This document shows, piece by piece, positions 34,942 through 47,311 of a stretch of DNA of 64,000 bases. Made by a program: the position numbers and the translations under genes. Position 1 is the stretch's first letter; every line of letters begins with the position of its first letter. The notes beneath the pieces were generated by a model that was not told where the DNA came from, searched no databases, and worked only from the letters and a program-made list of their open reading frames with translations. The DNA is from Phytoseiulus persimilis (Eukaryota > Arthropoda > Arachnida > Mesostigmata > Phytoseiidae): assembly GCA_037576195.1 (NCBI GenBank), contig CM075102.1, positions 20,704,745 to 20,768,744 on the forward strand. The letters run 5' to 3'.

Positions 34942-35044
34942 CTGGAATCGAATAAAAATATCAATATGCTGTAAAATGTTCCTATTTCAGAGTTTGTTCG
35001 ACGTGGTTCCCTGCAATTGATGTTGGCATTTAGACATCATTTCC

Positions 35045-35310
35045 GTACCGCTCGGTAGGGAAAATGAATTTCCGTTCCCGGCTGGCGCGAAAATTGGATC
35101 GCCATGCAGAGTTTTCCCGAAATTGAATTTCGGGCCCCCGACTCGAGGATCATCGAGGTCGCCGAGGAAGTCTTTCATCACGCATCCGTATCCTTGAAAT
35201 GGATTTCAGGAGTCTCCAGATCATGGAGATCCCCGAACAATTCGATACGGCAATTCAATTTCTTTACCAGCCTGGCACGGAAATTCATTCTCCGTACTGC
35301 GTGTTTCGAA
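35045..35310. repeat. Diverged inverted duplication
   Basis: The minus strand at about 35050-35107 reads MAIQFSRQPGTEIHFPYRA; the plus strand at about 35247-35303 reads TAIQFLYQPGTEIHSPYCV. At DNA level the arms share GGAACGGAAATTCATTTTCC against GGCACGGAAATTCATTCTCC, about 75% over 55-60 nt, with weaker similarity toward the centre (GATCATCGAGGTCGCCGAGG against GATCATGGAGATCCCCGAAC). It may be a fold-back element or two opposed copies of a gene piece. Confidence 0.6.
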
Positions 35311-38300
35311 AAGAGATGTCTGCTTGGGATGGCTCGTACGGACGGCCCGAAACCTTTCCTGTGCAGGAGCTGATCCTCGGCGGAACCCACGGGAGGTGCT
35401 ATCCAGAACCCGACGATTTCTTCCCGGCACCCTCCAGGGTTACCATCGAACGGCTGCGTTGAGTGTTGCACCAGGCCATCATCGGTGAAGGCGTTTAACA
35501 TCATCCAAGATGCCGACCAGGTGGAATTGACTCTGTTTGCGTTAGCAGGAATCGCTCCGCCCACGCAGGACTGATTGGTGATCACCACTTTCACCTGATT
35601 ATCGAGTTTTGTTTGAGGGCGGGAGAGCTTGAAAGCTCAAAATGTGCCGCGAAATGCGGAGAAATCCCCAGCATTGCGTACAGACGTCACTCAATTGTTC
35701 GTTGCTAATTTAGATCAAGAACACACAGTCCATGGGACGCTTCCGTCAAGTTATCTTCGGGGCTGAGGCGCTCGGCAGCCGTTTCAGTCATCCAAAGGAC
35801 AGACTCTCGAAGAGCTTCATGAAATCCTTGGTGAGCAGCACCGCGCATGTCAAAACTAACAGAGTTCATGTTGATGCAGGTGATCAGCCATCATTGGAAC
35901 GAATGCACATCTCGAGTACGATTCGTGACTACTAAGATAACCGTTTGTAGGGAATATTCGATGATTCCTGGTCGAGAATGAATCGGAACCCGCGATGTGT
36001 GGCTGGATGCTATACGGAACGCCATTTGGATTCCACTATTTGGAACACCAGACCCAGGAGCGCTGCTCGAGGCTCCTCATAGCATCGAGACAGCGTCGTC
36101 CGAACTTCGAATTCCGATTCTTCCTTAGAGCCATCAGCCTCACCAGGCGGTCTTTGACGTTGGAATCATTCGCAAATATTTGGCTCCGATCTGTTGAGCG
36201 AACCCGGAATAAAAAGTTCCGAGCGCCACCGAGCGCACTGTCCTGGTTTCGAAACGGGTATCTGGCGGAATAGTATCGGAAATCTAAGCGATAGGAACGG
36301 AATCGCGCAATATGATGTCATACATCATTGGTTGATCATTTTGTAGCACAGAAGCCGCTGGGCGTGAGCCCGAACAATTTTATCAATAAAAGGAGGGGAG
36401 CGGAATCATTCATGGTGTTAGGATCTCTCTGGATTGCAGATTTCCGAGTCGACAGTTTATTCAATGTTGGAACGGCGATGTCTCTTAACGGATCTCTCTT
36501 AGAAAGAGCTCCCGGGTTCCGAAAGCGTCGGGACTATTCGGATCTGTAAGTGACAGACCCCTCATCCTGGAGAGTTTTACGCTGCACAGCGTCCGAACTG
36601 GGAAGCTTCGAAATGATAGCTCTCAAACCTGCTCAGATACCCTCTCTGTAAGTGCTGGGGCGGTGTGCGCCGATCAGCGATTTCGACTGAACGCTTATAA
36701 TTTCTGCATGAGAACGCGTATCCCACGAAGCGTTCTATACATGCATTGATGAACCATGCTATATAGACACGAATCATGGGCTTCCGAGATTGAACGCGAT
36801 GCCTGCAGCGAGGGCCGGCTTCGTCACATCACCTTATGAAACAGCTGAACTCTCGCCGAAAAGGTCACATGCTTCATGGTTGCGTACATGTACGACGGAG
36901 CAGCTTTGGCTTGGGTAGCGCTATTGCTGCACACACATCGCCCGGCGTTCCTGATCATGCGTTATGTTTGCTCCGTTTTACCTTGAGTTGCGAGTCATCG
37001 ATGAGGCACGATGGTCTATCGACGAGACATTGCGTCACCTCCTCACTGTCCATCATGATTTTCACACTCAGCGGATCCATCGCGGTTTCGGCAGCTTCCT
37101 CAAACTTCCAATGAAAATATAGTGTTCTAAGGCCACATGGCGAGCGGCAGCACGCTTCACTACTGGTATGGTCTTGGTAACGTTGATATTCTTCTCCACC
37201 GCTGGTTCTACCACAGAGACGACGAGATGCTGTGTTGGATGTTTGAGAGCAGCGGCTAGGAGAGAACCGCGAGCGCCGGGGAGCCAACAGAGGGCTCTGT
37301 TGTCGCCGAGGGACGCGCAGGGACTCGAAGGGAGAACACAGAGTCTACCGATGAGCTCAGCCACCCTCCGCGCAGAGCTCGAATAATTTGAGTCTCAGCT
37401 TCGATCCGCTTCCCTCGCGATGCCTCAACTTGATCGACGACTTCACAGTAATCATGTATCCCCATCGCTACTGGCTGGCTCGGTTTATTGAATTATTTTT
37501 CCCGTAGGGAACGCTTTCCATCAACACTTCGAACCTAGATCGAGTCCTGCTCCGATGGCGCCCTGACGGAGCTCGTTTCTAACTTGTCGATCATCACGAA
37601 TGAGTTGAAGCTACAGGTAAGCTTGCAGTATCGAGAGAGTAGCGGTTCGACTCGCTGACGTTCTGAGAAGTCTATTTCGGGAGAAGCGATGGGCTTTCTA
37701 CAAAAGGATGGGGCATGCCCAGCAACACGCTGAGGAAAAGTCTCGGCGACGGCTGGAGACGTCGGCTCGTTGGCCCAAAAGCGTTCGTTCCGCGAGCCGG
37801 GTGATGCGCAGGATTGCCCCAAATCGAAGTATATTTCACTCGCGTTCTCGCATCCACGATACCTGCTCCCGTAAATGTTTATCGACGAAGGGAGGAATCA
37901 AATTGAAAGCATGGAAGCGATGCAGTCGAGCGAGGGGACCGAAGTCATGAAGTATAGATTTCGGATGAACCGGCAGAACGGGGGATTCAGAAGATTTCAT
38001 TGTTTTCGCCTGTTCTACTACCCACATCCTGGGAACTACGAGGACTCCGTCGCTCCTACATTGGGCACCTCGAACTCCTGACAAAGATCCGGTGGAAGAT
38101 ACAGCCCTCGAATCGAGGGTTAGACATAGGCAACATGATAGCTGTACGAGGGAAACGGCTTTCTCAGATAATCCATATCCTAGGAATGCTCCCTGAAGAC
38201 GAGAGCAGAGTGATTCGCCTTGTGCTTCTACGGGATGATGGAGTAGCAACATTCAGAGTCAGATATTATTTGCTCATACTCAGATCCTGCGGGAGCATGC

Positions 38301-41220
38301 TTGTTATGAACGATGCATCAGTGAGGTCATCTCGATAAGGGAAGCACGGTTTTCAATGTGCGTGAATAGTTCTCGCGAACGTCGCTGCAACACATGCAAG
38401 CGACATCTCTGACAGGGAAGGGTCACTACAAGGGGGACGAGGGGAAATCACCAACAGCATCTCGATATTTCATGAGATTTCGCCCGGGCTCATCGGAAGC
38501 GTGGATGACGTAATGAAACCATAACTCGATCGGCCATCTTCCTCAACCATCGTGAAATCTGTGTATCGAAGCCATGTATGGAATTCTCTCGCGTGCTGAA
38601 CGGAGCAATGGCATCGGGTCGCTGGCCGTGCGCGAGAAATGAATGCCGGCGCGTACAATGGCACCTGGGAGGATCAATGGAACACTACGACGATCGGGGA
38701 GGGGGGGGGGGGCGACGATCGTATAATTCCTACATGGCACGTTTCGGAGAAACCAGGAGCAATTCGGGAACCGCCCATTCAGGAGAATTGAGTGTTGATT
38801 TCATGCGAGGTTGAGGGGGCCCGCTGAAACTCGGGCCGAGCTGCTGACATGCGCTACAGGGGTAGGACGACCCACCTAGGAGGGCAGCCAACCATGGTCG
38901 AGAGCTTTCACAATCATCGCGGTAACTTCTCCCGATCTCCTTCGTCAGTGCTTCCAATTGTTAATTATGCGTCGCCTCGACCTATGCATTGATAACGGAT
39001 CGTATTCAAAATCGGTTGATCTTGACAAGCGATCGCCTTGAAAGAGGAGAAAAGCGACTTGCTGCTCCGGAGAGGGCTGCACGGCAGCAGCCGGCGGTGT
39101 CGGGTGTCTCTGTCTTCCTCGTCGCTCATTTCTCTACGGTTTCACGTTACAGCCAGCCATAGAGAGTATGAGACCAGCGCCCGGCTCGTATATCGTTGCT
39201 TCAATTAAGCCGAAACGGAAATTGGCTTTTCGCGTTTACCCTAAATAAATGATGTGTCTCTCAATTCAAGGGGAAACGCCGCGAGGCTGGCAATCGATCG
39301 CTCCGAGAACGAACTCATCGAGACAAGGCTTGCGATCGCGATCGATGCGCGAGCGGCTCGATGCGATCCTGAGGAAAAGTGATAGCAATCTCCGAGGCAG
39401 TAACTTCTTGTAGGCGTTGAAGCCCGCAACGAAGCTTCAGCTTCCGGAAAACATTCTGGCTGGGTCAAGTGTATGGAAACCTTCGACGATGATGTGTCAC
39501 GGGGGCAACATTTGGCCGCTTTGACTTTCACTGGAAGTCAGTCAAACAAAGATCTGTAATTTTCCCCCCAGGGGAAAACTCGATGAAGCTTTCCGGAATT
39601 AAACTGCATCATTCGATCGATTTTTGCTTCATTGAATTCTTCGACAGTGATTCCGAACGAAAGCGCTGCATCCTCTTCCATTGAAGCTTTGGCATCCGAG
39701 CTCCGGATGACGTCGCATATCCGACCCGCACAGACTTCATTGACACCAGGGCGATTGCGCGACAGACCCGCTACAAGCTCGCGAGACTCCGCCCGGATAA
39801 TTTATATCCCTGCCCTTTAGTTATCAGCGTTGAGAGATAATCTAAGTCCATGATTATTCCGACGCCAATGATCCCGATGTATCCCTTTTCTTTCGCTGTA
39901 CTCGAACTCACGTTCTGAAATCTGCGCACGGAACGGCATTTTTTCTTCATTCATTGGTTCCCGTTTTCTGAGACGTGATATTCCAATCGGAGGATGTCAA
40001 AGAAGCGAACGGAGATGCGATATCGCTGAGTTTCTCGCAGGCCGAATCCGGAATGGTCCGCTCTACCTGGAGGTGTCACCGATTGCTGCGCACGGCCTAC
40101 AGCCTCGAGCGATGATACCGGAGTCCTGATGAGAAAGTTACCATCCTTACCGCCAGATTCGTGGCGCATGCGTTTGTCAACATCGCTCGCTCAAGGCTCA
40201 GCTTCTACGAGTCCTCGGAGTTCTGCGTTGGCAAGCTGTGTGTCCAGGCGGGTATCCTGACGAGGGGGCCGATCTCATCTGCCGCACTGACCCGCGAGGA
40301 AGTCCTCGACACTCATCGTAGGAGCCTGTCGAACCTAGGACCGTGGCCCTCAGTATCCCCCCAACCATCAACGCGTGAGGATAGATCCTCGTTATCGAGG
40401 CATTCATGTCAGGTAAAGTTTGAGCGTTTTGATTGATTCTCTAACTGATCGTTAAGAACCGAAATCGTAGCCGAGGAATAAGAGAGCCGGAAACTGATTT
40501 TAGGTCGCTGGTAATCAGCTCGGCGGCGCGAAAAAAGCCATCGTTTCAGACGACGCCGCAGATTTCCGTCTGACAAAGTTGTCGATTGAATGAGGCTGAT
40601 TCCACATCGTCTGCTCTTCCGATTCCGATGTAAGAAGTACTTCGGCTGACTCGATTCATATCCTGGTGTTTGGTCGCCATTGAGGAACACTTCCGAGTCT
40701 GTCAGCTATCGACTTCGAGACATGACGTTTGTCCGCAGGGTTCGACCGCATTTCCATGCGAACGGTGCGGCAGGATTTGACGTGGCCGCATTCTCGTGAG
40801 GAGCAACGGATCGTGCCCGCTGTTCGGGAAGGAGCGATCATGAAGGATTGATGCTCCTGAAACGCTGTTCTGCAGGCCACCTCAATCAATCTCACGGGCG
40901 AGGGAGCGAGTCGGTGGGTCAATGCATGCGACGCGTTTGTGCTCGATGGCGGTGTGCGCGCGGAATTCCGCTTTGCAAGCAGAACAGTGTCCTCTTCTCC
41001 GTCCGTTTTCCGGTCGGCGGTTGGTTCCAAGCAAACGATGTCAATTACAGCACAGAGTTCGAGGGAAGTGACGCAATAGAGGCTCGATTTATAAGCTTTG
41101 ATGGGTTCGACTCCATTAACTCCCCAGGCAGGCAGGCAGCCGGCCGACCAGTCAGTCAGCCAACGGCTTTCACAACGGCTTCTGGTGGGGTGGTTGCTCC
41201 CTGACAAATAGCCTTGCCGT
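35311..41220. other. No gene firmly recognised
   Basis: Plus frame 35199-35462 and minus frame 35178-35594 overlap and neither is recognised. A minus frame at 36955-37287 is Cys-containing (CCRSPC) but matches nothing. A 13-base G run lies near 38701-38714. Nothing else is supported. Confidence 0.35.
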
Positions 41221-41224
41221 AGAT

Positions 41225-41573
41225 TCACTGTTCTGCCTTATGAGGACCAGGCGAGGGCGGGGGACTAGCAGTCAGGGAGCCAACAGCGGGAGCGGGCCCG
41301 GGGGCTTTCTCATCGATTTCGCCTCGCGCAGTCGATCTTGCAACCGGATTCTCAAACTCAACTTGCGCACCCACAGCGCGAAGTCTCCTCAATTTGTCTT
41401 GTCTGTGAGCCATGTTGTTTTTATGGGCGACGCTACCTTGACTCGCTGTCTCGATCAGTTCCGCTTCTTCCTTTCCGATTTCCAGGTGAGCACTTACAGG
41501 TACCTTACTCATGGGAATCTATCCGACTATTCTGTGAGAACTTCGGGAACAATTGATCTTAAAGCCCAATAAA
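41225..41573. other. Possible exon, strand undecided
   Basis: The minus strand is open at 41225-41512 from an ATG for 95 codons (starts MSKVPVSAHLEIGKEEAEL, Pro-rich C-terminus). The plus strand is open at 41240-41572, carries a good donor (CAG then GTGAGC near 41487) and has AATAAA at 41568-41573. The poly(A) signal favours a plus-strand transcript end here. I cannot decide from sequence. Confidence 0.25.
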
Positions 41574-42637
41574 TGTTATTTTTCCAACTCGTCATCGATT
41601 CGAGGGCTGCGTATGTGGCCTCGTGGTCTGATACCGAGCAGCCCGAGGCGCGATCTGAGCGATCGGTATTCGCTCTTTCGAGATTTCCCATTTCCTCAGC
41701 TGGTGAGCCCTGATTGAGAGTATCAAATTCCGAAAGAACGAGGTTGACTGAGCACGAGAAGGAGTGGGAAGAGAACTATCGGATACCGGGCTCGAGCTGA
41801 GGTCGTTCGGAGGGAAAAAAATGTCACTCTCTGTTTCTGCTTTTTACTCGTGCGTGGGCTTCTCCTCCGCTCGTCTCCGGGTATAGCCGCTCTTCACTTC
41901 CGTGGGTGCATAAGAATCTGTGATCATTAATCGGATTAATTGATTAGCCAATGGAGGAAAGTAAGAGCCCATCGAAAACTTCTCCGAAGTAACTCCGTCT
42001 CGCGGTGGATCCCCCCACTAGACTCTATTTTTCCTCTCGCCTGCTCAGCATCACTCTGAAAATAATACTTTGCTCCTACCGGAAAAGTTCGGATCTCGAG
42101 CGGCATCCAAAAAGTACCCGAGAGAAGTGAGCCCTTGGCCCCGAATCCCTCTCGAGTCGATACGCCTAATACCGATTGGTAGCAGACCAAAGATAGCCGG
42201 CCTTTTCACTTCCCTTCGTGAAGTGTCTCGGATGTGCTCGGACCCCTTCCTGGCAAATGGTCGGCTCGCCTGAACGGAGCCTCGAAATATGCGGCAAAGT
42301 TTCGGGAATCGTCCCACATGTCACTCCTGCCTCGAAAAAGCTCGAGGTTTCGGCATGAACTTCGAGTGGTTCTGGCGGGGTTGGTTGACAAACAGAGCAG
42401 CCCGCGAACACCCCTCGGGGAGAGTCCCTAGGAGTCGAAGCTCGAGATAGGAAGCAAAACGATTCCGAGAAACTTTCCAAGAATTTCCTATCGAAGTTCC
42501 GTTCGAGCTGGACGAAGTCTTGGGTTCCGCCCGGCTTTGTATCGAAAGCATCAAGGAGAACAGGGGGACTCGAGCCGCGAGAGGCTTGGTCAATATTTGA
42601 TCTCAGCGAACAGAACAACAATCCGTATCGAGTATAC

Positions 42638-42718
42638 TTGCCAGGTTTCACGATAATGTATTTCGGATCCTCCCCGGCCTCGCTCACTCGACTCTAACGC
42701 GGCGCCCATGGGGAACAT
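42638..42718 (-). CDS. Weak candidate first coding exon
   Basis: The minus strand reads ATG at 42716-42718 (MFPMGAALESSERGRGG..) for 27 codons to a GTATAC donor after base 42638. No partner exon was found, so this stays speculative. Confidence 0.15.
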
Positions 42719-44791
42719 GGAGGGAAACGTGTCTCCGTCGGGGGGGGGGGAAACATCTGACCGAACAAATGAGAACGAGGAATGGCTGTCTGAATGAATA
42801 AATGATTGAGATTGTAAATGAAGGCGCGGATCGAGTTTCGTCGTGGGGTGGAGGAAGAAACGTGAATGACGCCAGCTTAAGTTCTCCGTGATGGCAATGT
42901 CTTCCTTTGTGAGGCAGTGATGCGAGCGCTATCTCCGGGTAGCTTTTCCTTTATTTCCCTCGTGCGTCCGCCCGACCGCGCCTCGCTCGCTCGCTCGCCG
43001 CGTCGAGTCAGCTCCTTTGAGAGTTTATTTGAGCGGAATGAAGAAAGACCATCAAAAGAACAGTGACTGGGATTTTCAATTTTTCGAAGGTATGCCAGCC
43101 TACCGAAACACCTATCCACCTTCGGGCTCCTTTCAGGCACTGTTGTCGCCGGAAATCTGGGAGCGGCAAAAGGAAAAAACATCCGAAGTAGCGTGCCACT
43201 CGAGTTCTGCGGCTTTTGTTCCATGATAAAGGGTGGACCATTTGTTGCAGCTGGCCTCGGTCGCAAGCGAACCGCACCTGCAACAAACGAACGGACCAAC
43301 CGACGCCAACAGAACAAACCGACGCCGACAGAGCTGAAAATCTACAGCGGACGATCGCGTTATTCGAAATCGGTCGCAGATGGACACGCGACAGACTGCA
43401 CCGCGTCGCACTCCGAAACAAACAAGCGTCACCAGTTGCGAACGGCAGGTTCCTTGGCACGTTTCGAGGATATTCAGACAGCAGCTGGTCGCTTGTCACA
43501 GCTCACCAAAAAGTTGGGCTTGGACGGTGAGTATCTTGAGATTATTCTCTGGTACAGAAGAATTCATGCCCTGTTCCAAGTCTGCTTCGGAACAGCCAAT
43601 ACCTCTACATCGGTTCGTGCCTTTGTTCCCGGAAAAATTCTGACATGAACGAGGTCAGCGCACAAGTTTTTGCCTCGTCCACCATCTGCCGCTCTGCGTC
43701 CCCGACTCCCCGCTTGTTTGTTAAGTGTTATCCCATCGGTTCCTCTTCCTCTCTCTCCCCGCTTCTCGTCCCAGCCCCTCGCTCCTGTGTAACGCCCGGG
43801 GTCTCGTCAACGTTTTGTTGTCGAAAATACGAACAATTTCCCGACGAGTCAAAAGGTTCACTTGCATGGGCATTGATTCCGCATCGATCCGCTCCGACGC
43901 GGCCCCGGCTCGATAGGAGAAAACATGTCTGCAGACTGAGCATCGCCCAGTTCAGCGCAGTCGAGCGTTTTCGTCTTGATTGCTCTTCCGACATGTTGCA
44001 CGAGGAGTTCTCCCGATGTTTTGCACGGAGGCACGAGCTCCTGGATCCATTGTTCCTGATTGATCGCAGTCGACTTCCGAGAGAGAAAGAGAGCGTTACT
44101 TGCGTTGTGCTTCCAAACAGCTGTTGATGTCCTGTTTTCCGAGCATAGAGATCGGTTTGATGAACGACATGACCTGCGTTCATTCGACGGAAGGAACCGG
44201 TTGGAGAATCGACAAAGCAAACCGAGTCGGGATCCAGATCGAAAATCACACGCAGGGACGCATGAACGCAGTTTCATCGTAGGATGTACGTTTGGCGAAA
44301 TCTCGCTGCGGCTCGGGAAGTCGGCCCACTCCTGCGAAGAGGAGGAGGCGAGCTGAGGAGAATAGCTCAGATTACGGGATATGGAGAAACAAACTGGGAG
44401 CTAACTCCTAGCGGGCAGGGTTCCGCTCCCACTGCGACGAACTCCGGCCGGTCAGCTCTTCTTTCCATCGTCCTCGGTGGCCGCGCAGGCAATGGAAGGG
44501 ATCTGTCGTCCTCGTTTTTTGGCCATGCTCAAGTGTGCAGCATGGGAACAGAGCGTCGATTGCCTCCGAGCCCGCTTGCTTGGCTTCCTCGGCCAACCTT
44601 CCATACACCCGCCGCCCTCGGTATTAACTCCGTCTTGCCTTTTCTTTCTGCGTTCATGTGGAAGGGAGCAAGCAACGACCGGCGGGCGGGGAAGGAAGAT
44701 AGTCGGGGTGAGAGGAAACCTTTTCCGCCAAAGCGTTTGTGATCCTCGATCGCCAAAGCGGCTTACGAGAAAATCCACTCGACGACCCTGC

Positions 44792-44910
44792 TAGTGCCGC
44801 CGATGCCATCTGCACCAGAAGGCCAAAGAGAAAATGAGCAGCAACATCGTTCCTAGTGTGGCGTAACAGCTCCATACTCGGAAGAAGGTTTCTGCCGTCG
44901 CTTCTTCTCC
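44792..44910 (-). CDS. Weak candidate C-terminal exon with one membrane span
   Basis: The minus-strand frame ends ETFFRVWSCYATLG, then TMLLLIFSLAFWC and RWHRRH with a TAG stop: one hydrophobic span and a basic tail, as in a tail-anchored or type I protein end. A 13-base poly-G run just upstream (plus poly-C at 44974-44986) makes the frame there uncertain. No family is recognised. Confidence 0.2.
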
Positions 44911-46880
44911 TACTGGCGCGCTGTCGTTCCCCCTCCGTGCTGTTCCGCCAGGGTTCCACCGCCGCCACCGCTGCCCCCCCCCCCCCAGACCGGCACAATG
45001 GACCGTTGACACCGGCTCAGGGGCCTTCTGCGGTCTCTATACCACGTGAAGGGGAAACTGCGCATCCTGAAAGTCAGGAGACGCGTGTATACAGCCTTTC
45101 ATGGGACGGCAGTTCTTTTGTTGCCCTCGAATAGGAGTTGTGGTTGGAAGAGAGCAGCCCAGGTGATTTGATCGTGTTTCAAGTCTGCCCACGTGGCCTC
45201 GAGCTCAAGCTATTCCGACTTGAGGTTTGAATTCGTTCACACGTACCGCGGGACATGACCTAGACGCGGAATCATGAAATCGTGAGGCTGGCTGGCCTGC
45301 CGCCCGGCTCGCTCGGATCACAGCTCCGTGGTCGCAGAACCGTCGCTGTCGGCTTCATTCCGTGGGGTTGATGTGGCCGTCAATCGAGGAGCAGCTACAG
45401 TAAGCGGCCGGTTTCCTCTGTCGCTTCTGCGGGATTCACAGCGCGTTAAAATCTTGTGGGATCGATTCAACCCTGATTTTGTTCGTCAGGCGTGGAATCC
45501 TTGCCCTCGCGAGGATGCATGCGAAAAAAAAAAACCGACCACGAGACACGCCTGGAGCGTTTTTCTCGCCTCCGGGAACCGAGTTTGTGGAACGATGTCG
45601 ATCTCTGCGATCACGGGCCAGCGGACTTGACCACCCTAATGAATCACAAGAAGCTGTTTCGTGAGCTGAATTTCGCGGCGGAACATCCTCGAAACTCGAA
45701 TGTCAATTCCTCTCCGGATGAGGTTACCACGAGAAATCTTTGCACCTCCACCTATCTCGCTTAGTTCGATTCACCCTGAAGTTTCGCTGACGGGGAACTT
45801 CGCCGAGGAAGAGCTCTCGCATCATGAGTCGTGTTGAGGAAAAGGCGAGGTTCCAACGTAGGGCTTGGGGGAGAAGGGAATCCGTAGCAGCGCTGTTGAC
45901 CGTGGTTCTCCCTCGAGTGAGCTGTTTTGCTAGGATTCAGTCACCCAATCTTCTCCACCGGCTAGGTGTGGAAGATTTCGGGGAACCAGCCTTCCACACT
46001 CGTTCTCGGATCGGAACGAGGGCACGACAGACAAGCGTACTAACAATCGAACCTACACTCAGATGGAGGAGCCTCGTGATCTCGGGGGGCGTCAGTCAGC
46101 TCGTTATCTCGCCAAGTAACTTCCATTGCGCAGTGAGCACTCATAACAATCCGAGAACGGCTCTGTCCAGGGTGGCTGCTCCAGCGAACATCCGAGAACG
46201 CAGTCGGGGGCGATTATTGGATGTTTTCTCTTCCCGACACCACGCCGTGAGCTTCGCGTATTCCGAGAGAGGATTCTCAGGAGTCGATATCTGTTCCCGG
46301 AGCAGTTTTCGCTCGACCATGACTCCTGCGCAGTCGCTTACGGCTTTTCCTCCTGAATGCAATTTATGCCTCGTCGAGTAGAAGAGGGTTGGGAGGAAAA
46401 GAAGAACGAGTAAATGATCTAATCAACTCTCGTCGCGTCTTATCTTCTTACGAAGCAGCTTTCGATACTACAGCTCTGCGGCAATTCAGCCTCCTCCTCC
46501 GCCGCCGCCGAGGGCAACATATCGATAAGCTAGTGAGGCGTTCATACATACATCTACCCTGCTCCGGTTCGCGTTGCGAGCCCCGCAAGGCTCCCGCGGC
46601 CCGTCCCTCCTCCGCTCGGCTCATCCCCGGTGCCAACTGCGTCTCTTCTTTTTGGATACCGATTGCTCCTGTTCCCGCGAGTTCCTCTTTCACAGGACGG
46701 AACGACTCCGAGGAGAACCTTTGCGCTTCTGTTCCTCGCAAGGACTACTACAGAGGTTTTCTCCTCTGAAAACTCGAACGATACCGTCGGTACTCTGGTG
46801 CAGCTGCTGGAGGAGACTCAACCGCAGCGAGGAGGGTATTCCCAACAGGAAAAGATGTCAACCCGTTCTGGTTCCGACAG

Positions 46881-46886
46881 TTTATT
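46881..46886 (-). promoter_or_regulatory. Candidate poly(A) signal of netrin
   Basis: AATAAA on the minus strand, about 425 nt beyond the netrin stop codon at 47312. Confidence 0.4.
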
Positions 46887-47311
46887 CCATTGAAACGCTT
46901 TGGGTGATGTCCGGCCTCTCGGGGCTCACTCATAATTCGTATCTCGACGAACCATCGACACAATCAATCCATATACTCTCGATAGCAGTATTTATATTAA
47001 GAGCGATGACAATCCTCCGCCATGATGGTAATGGGTATTGTGATGACAATGTGATTAGGACCCGATGATGATATGTACACGATGGCTCGTGCCATGCCCA
47101 CTCCTTCCGCATGGAGTCCTGCTGGAGACTGTTCACACCGGCGATTGTTACTTTCTTGGTTGATACTCTGCTCTCCTCACAAGTGAACAGTTCAGGGAAC
47201 GAATCGAGGAGCGCCTACGCGATCGAGTCGTTCAAGTAGGGCCCCGGGTCGATTGCGCAGGAGCTCCTCGATGCTTCTTCTCGTAAAGTCCACCCGCCAG
47301 GTGTTCCCAGC

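Larger units (their letters stand above)
41580..46880. other. No gene firmly recognised
   Basis: High-GC stretches give chance frames on both strands, the longest a 185-codon Arg/Ser-rich frame at 45824-46381. Weak exon candidates are listed separately at 42638-42718 and 44792-44910. Confidence 0.35.

Noticed and set aside
36955-37287. Insulin- or TGF-beta-like Cys cluster (CCRSPC) on the minus strand
   Set aside because: Spacing of later cysteines fits neither family, and no signal peptide or B-chain partner is seen.
45824-46381. 185-codon plus-strand frame
   Set aside because: Arg/Ser-rich composition typical of GC-rich chance frames, no recognisable domain and no splice or poly(A) support.
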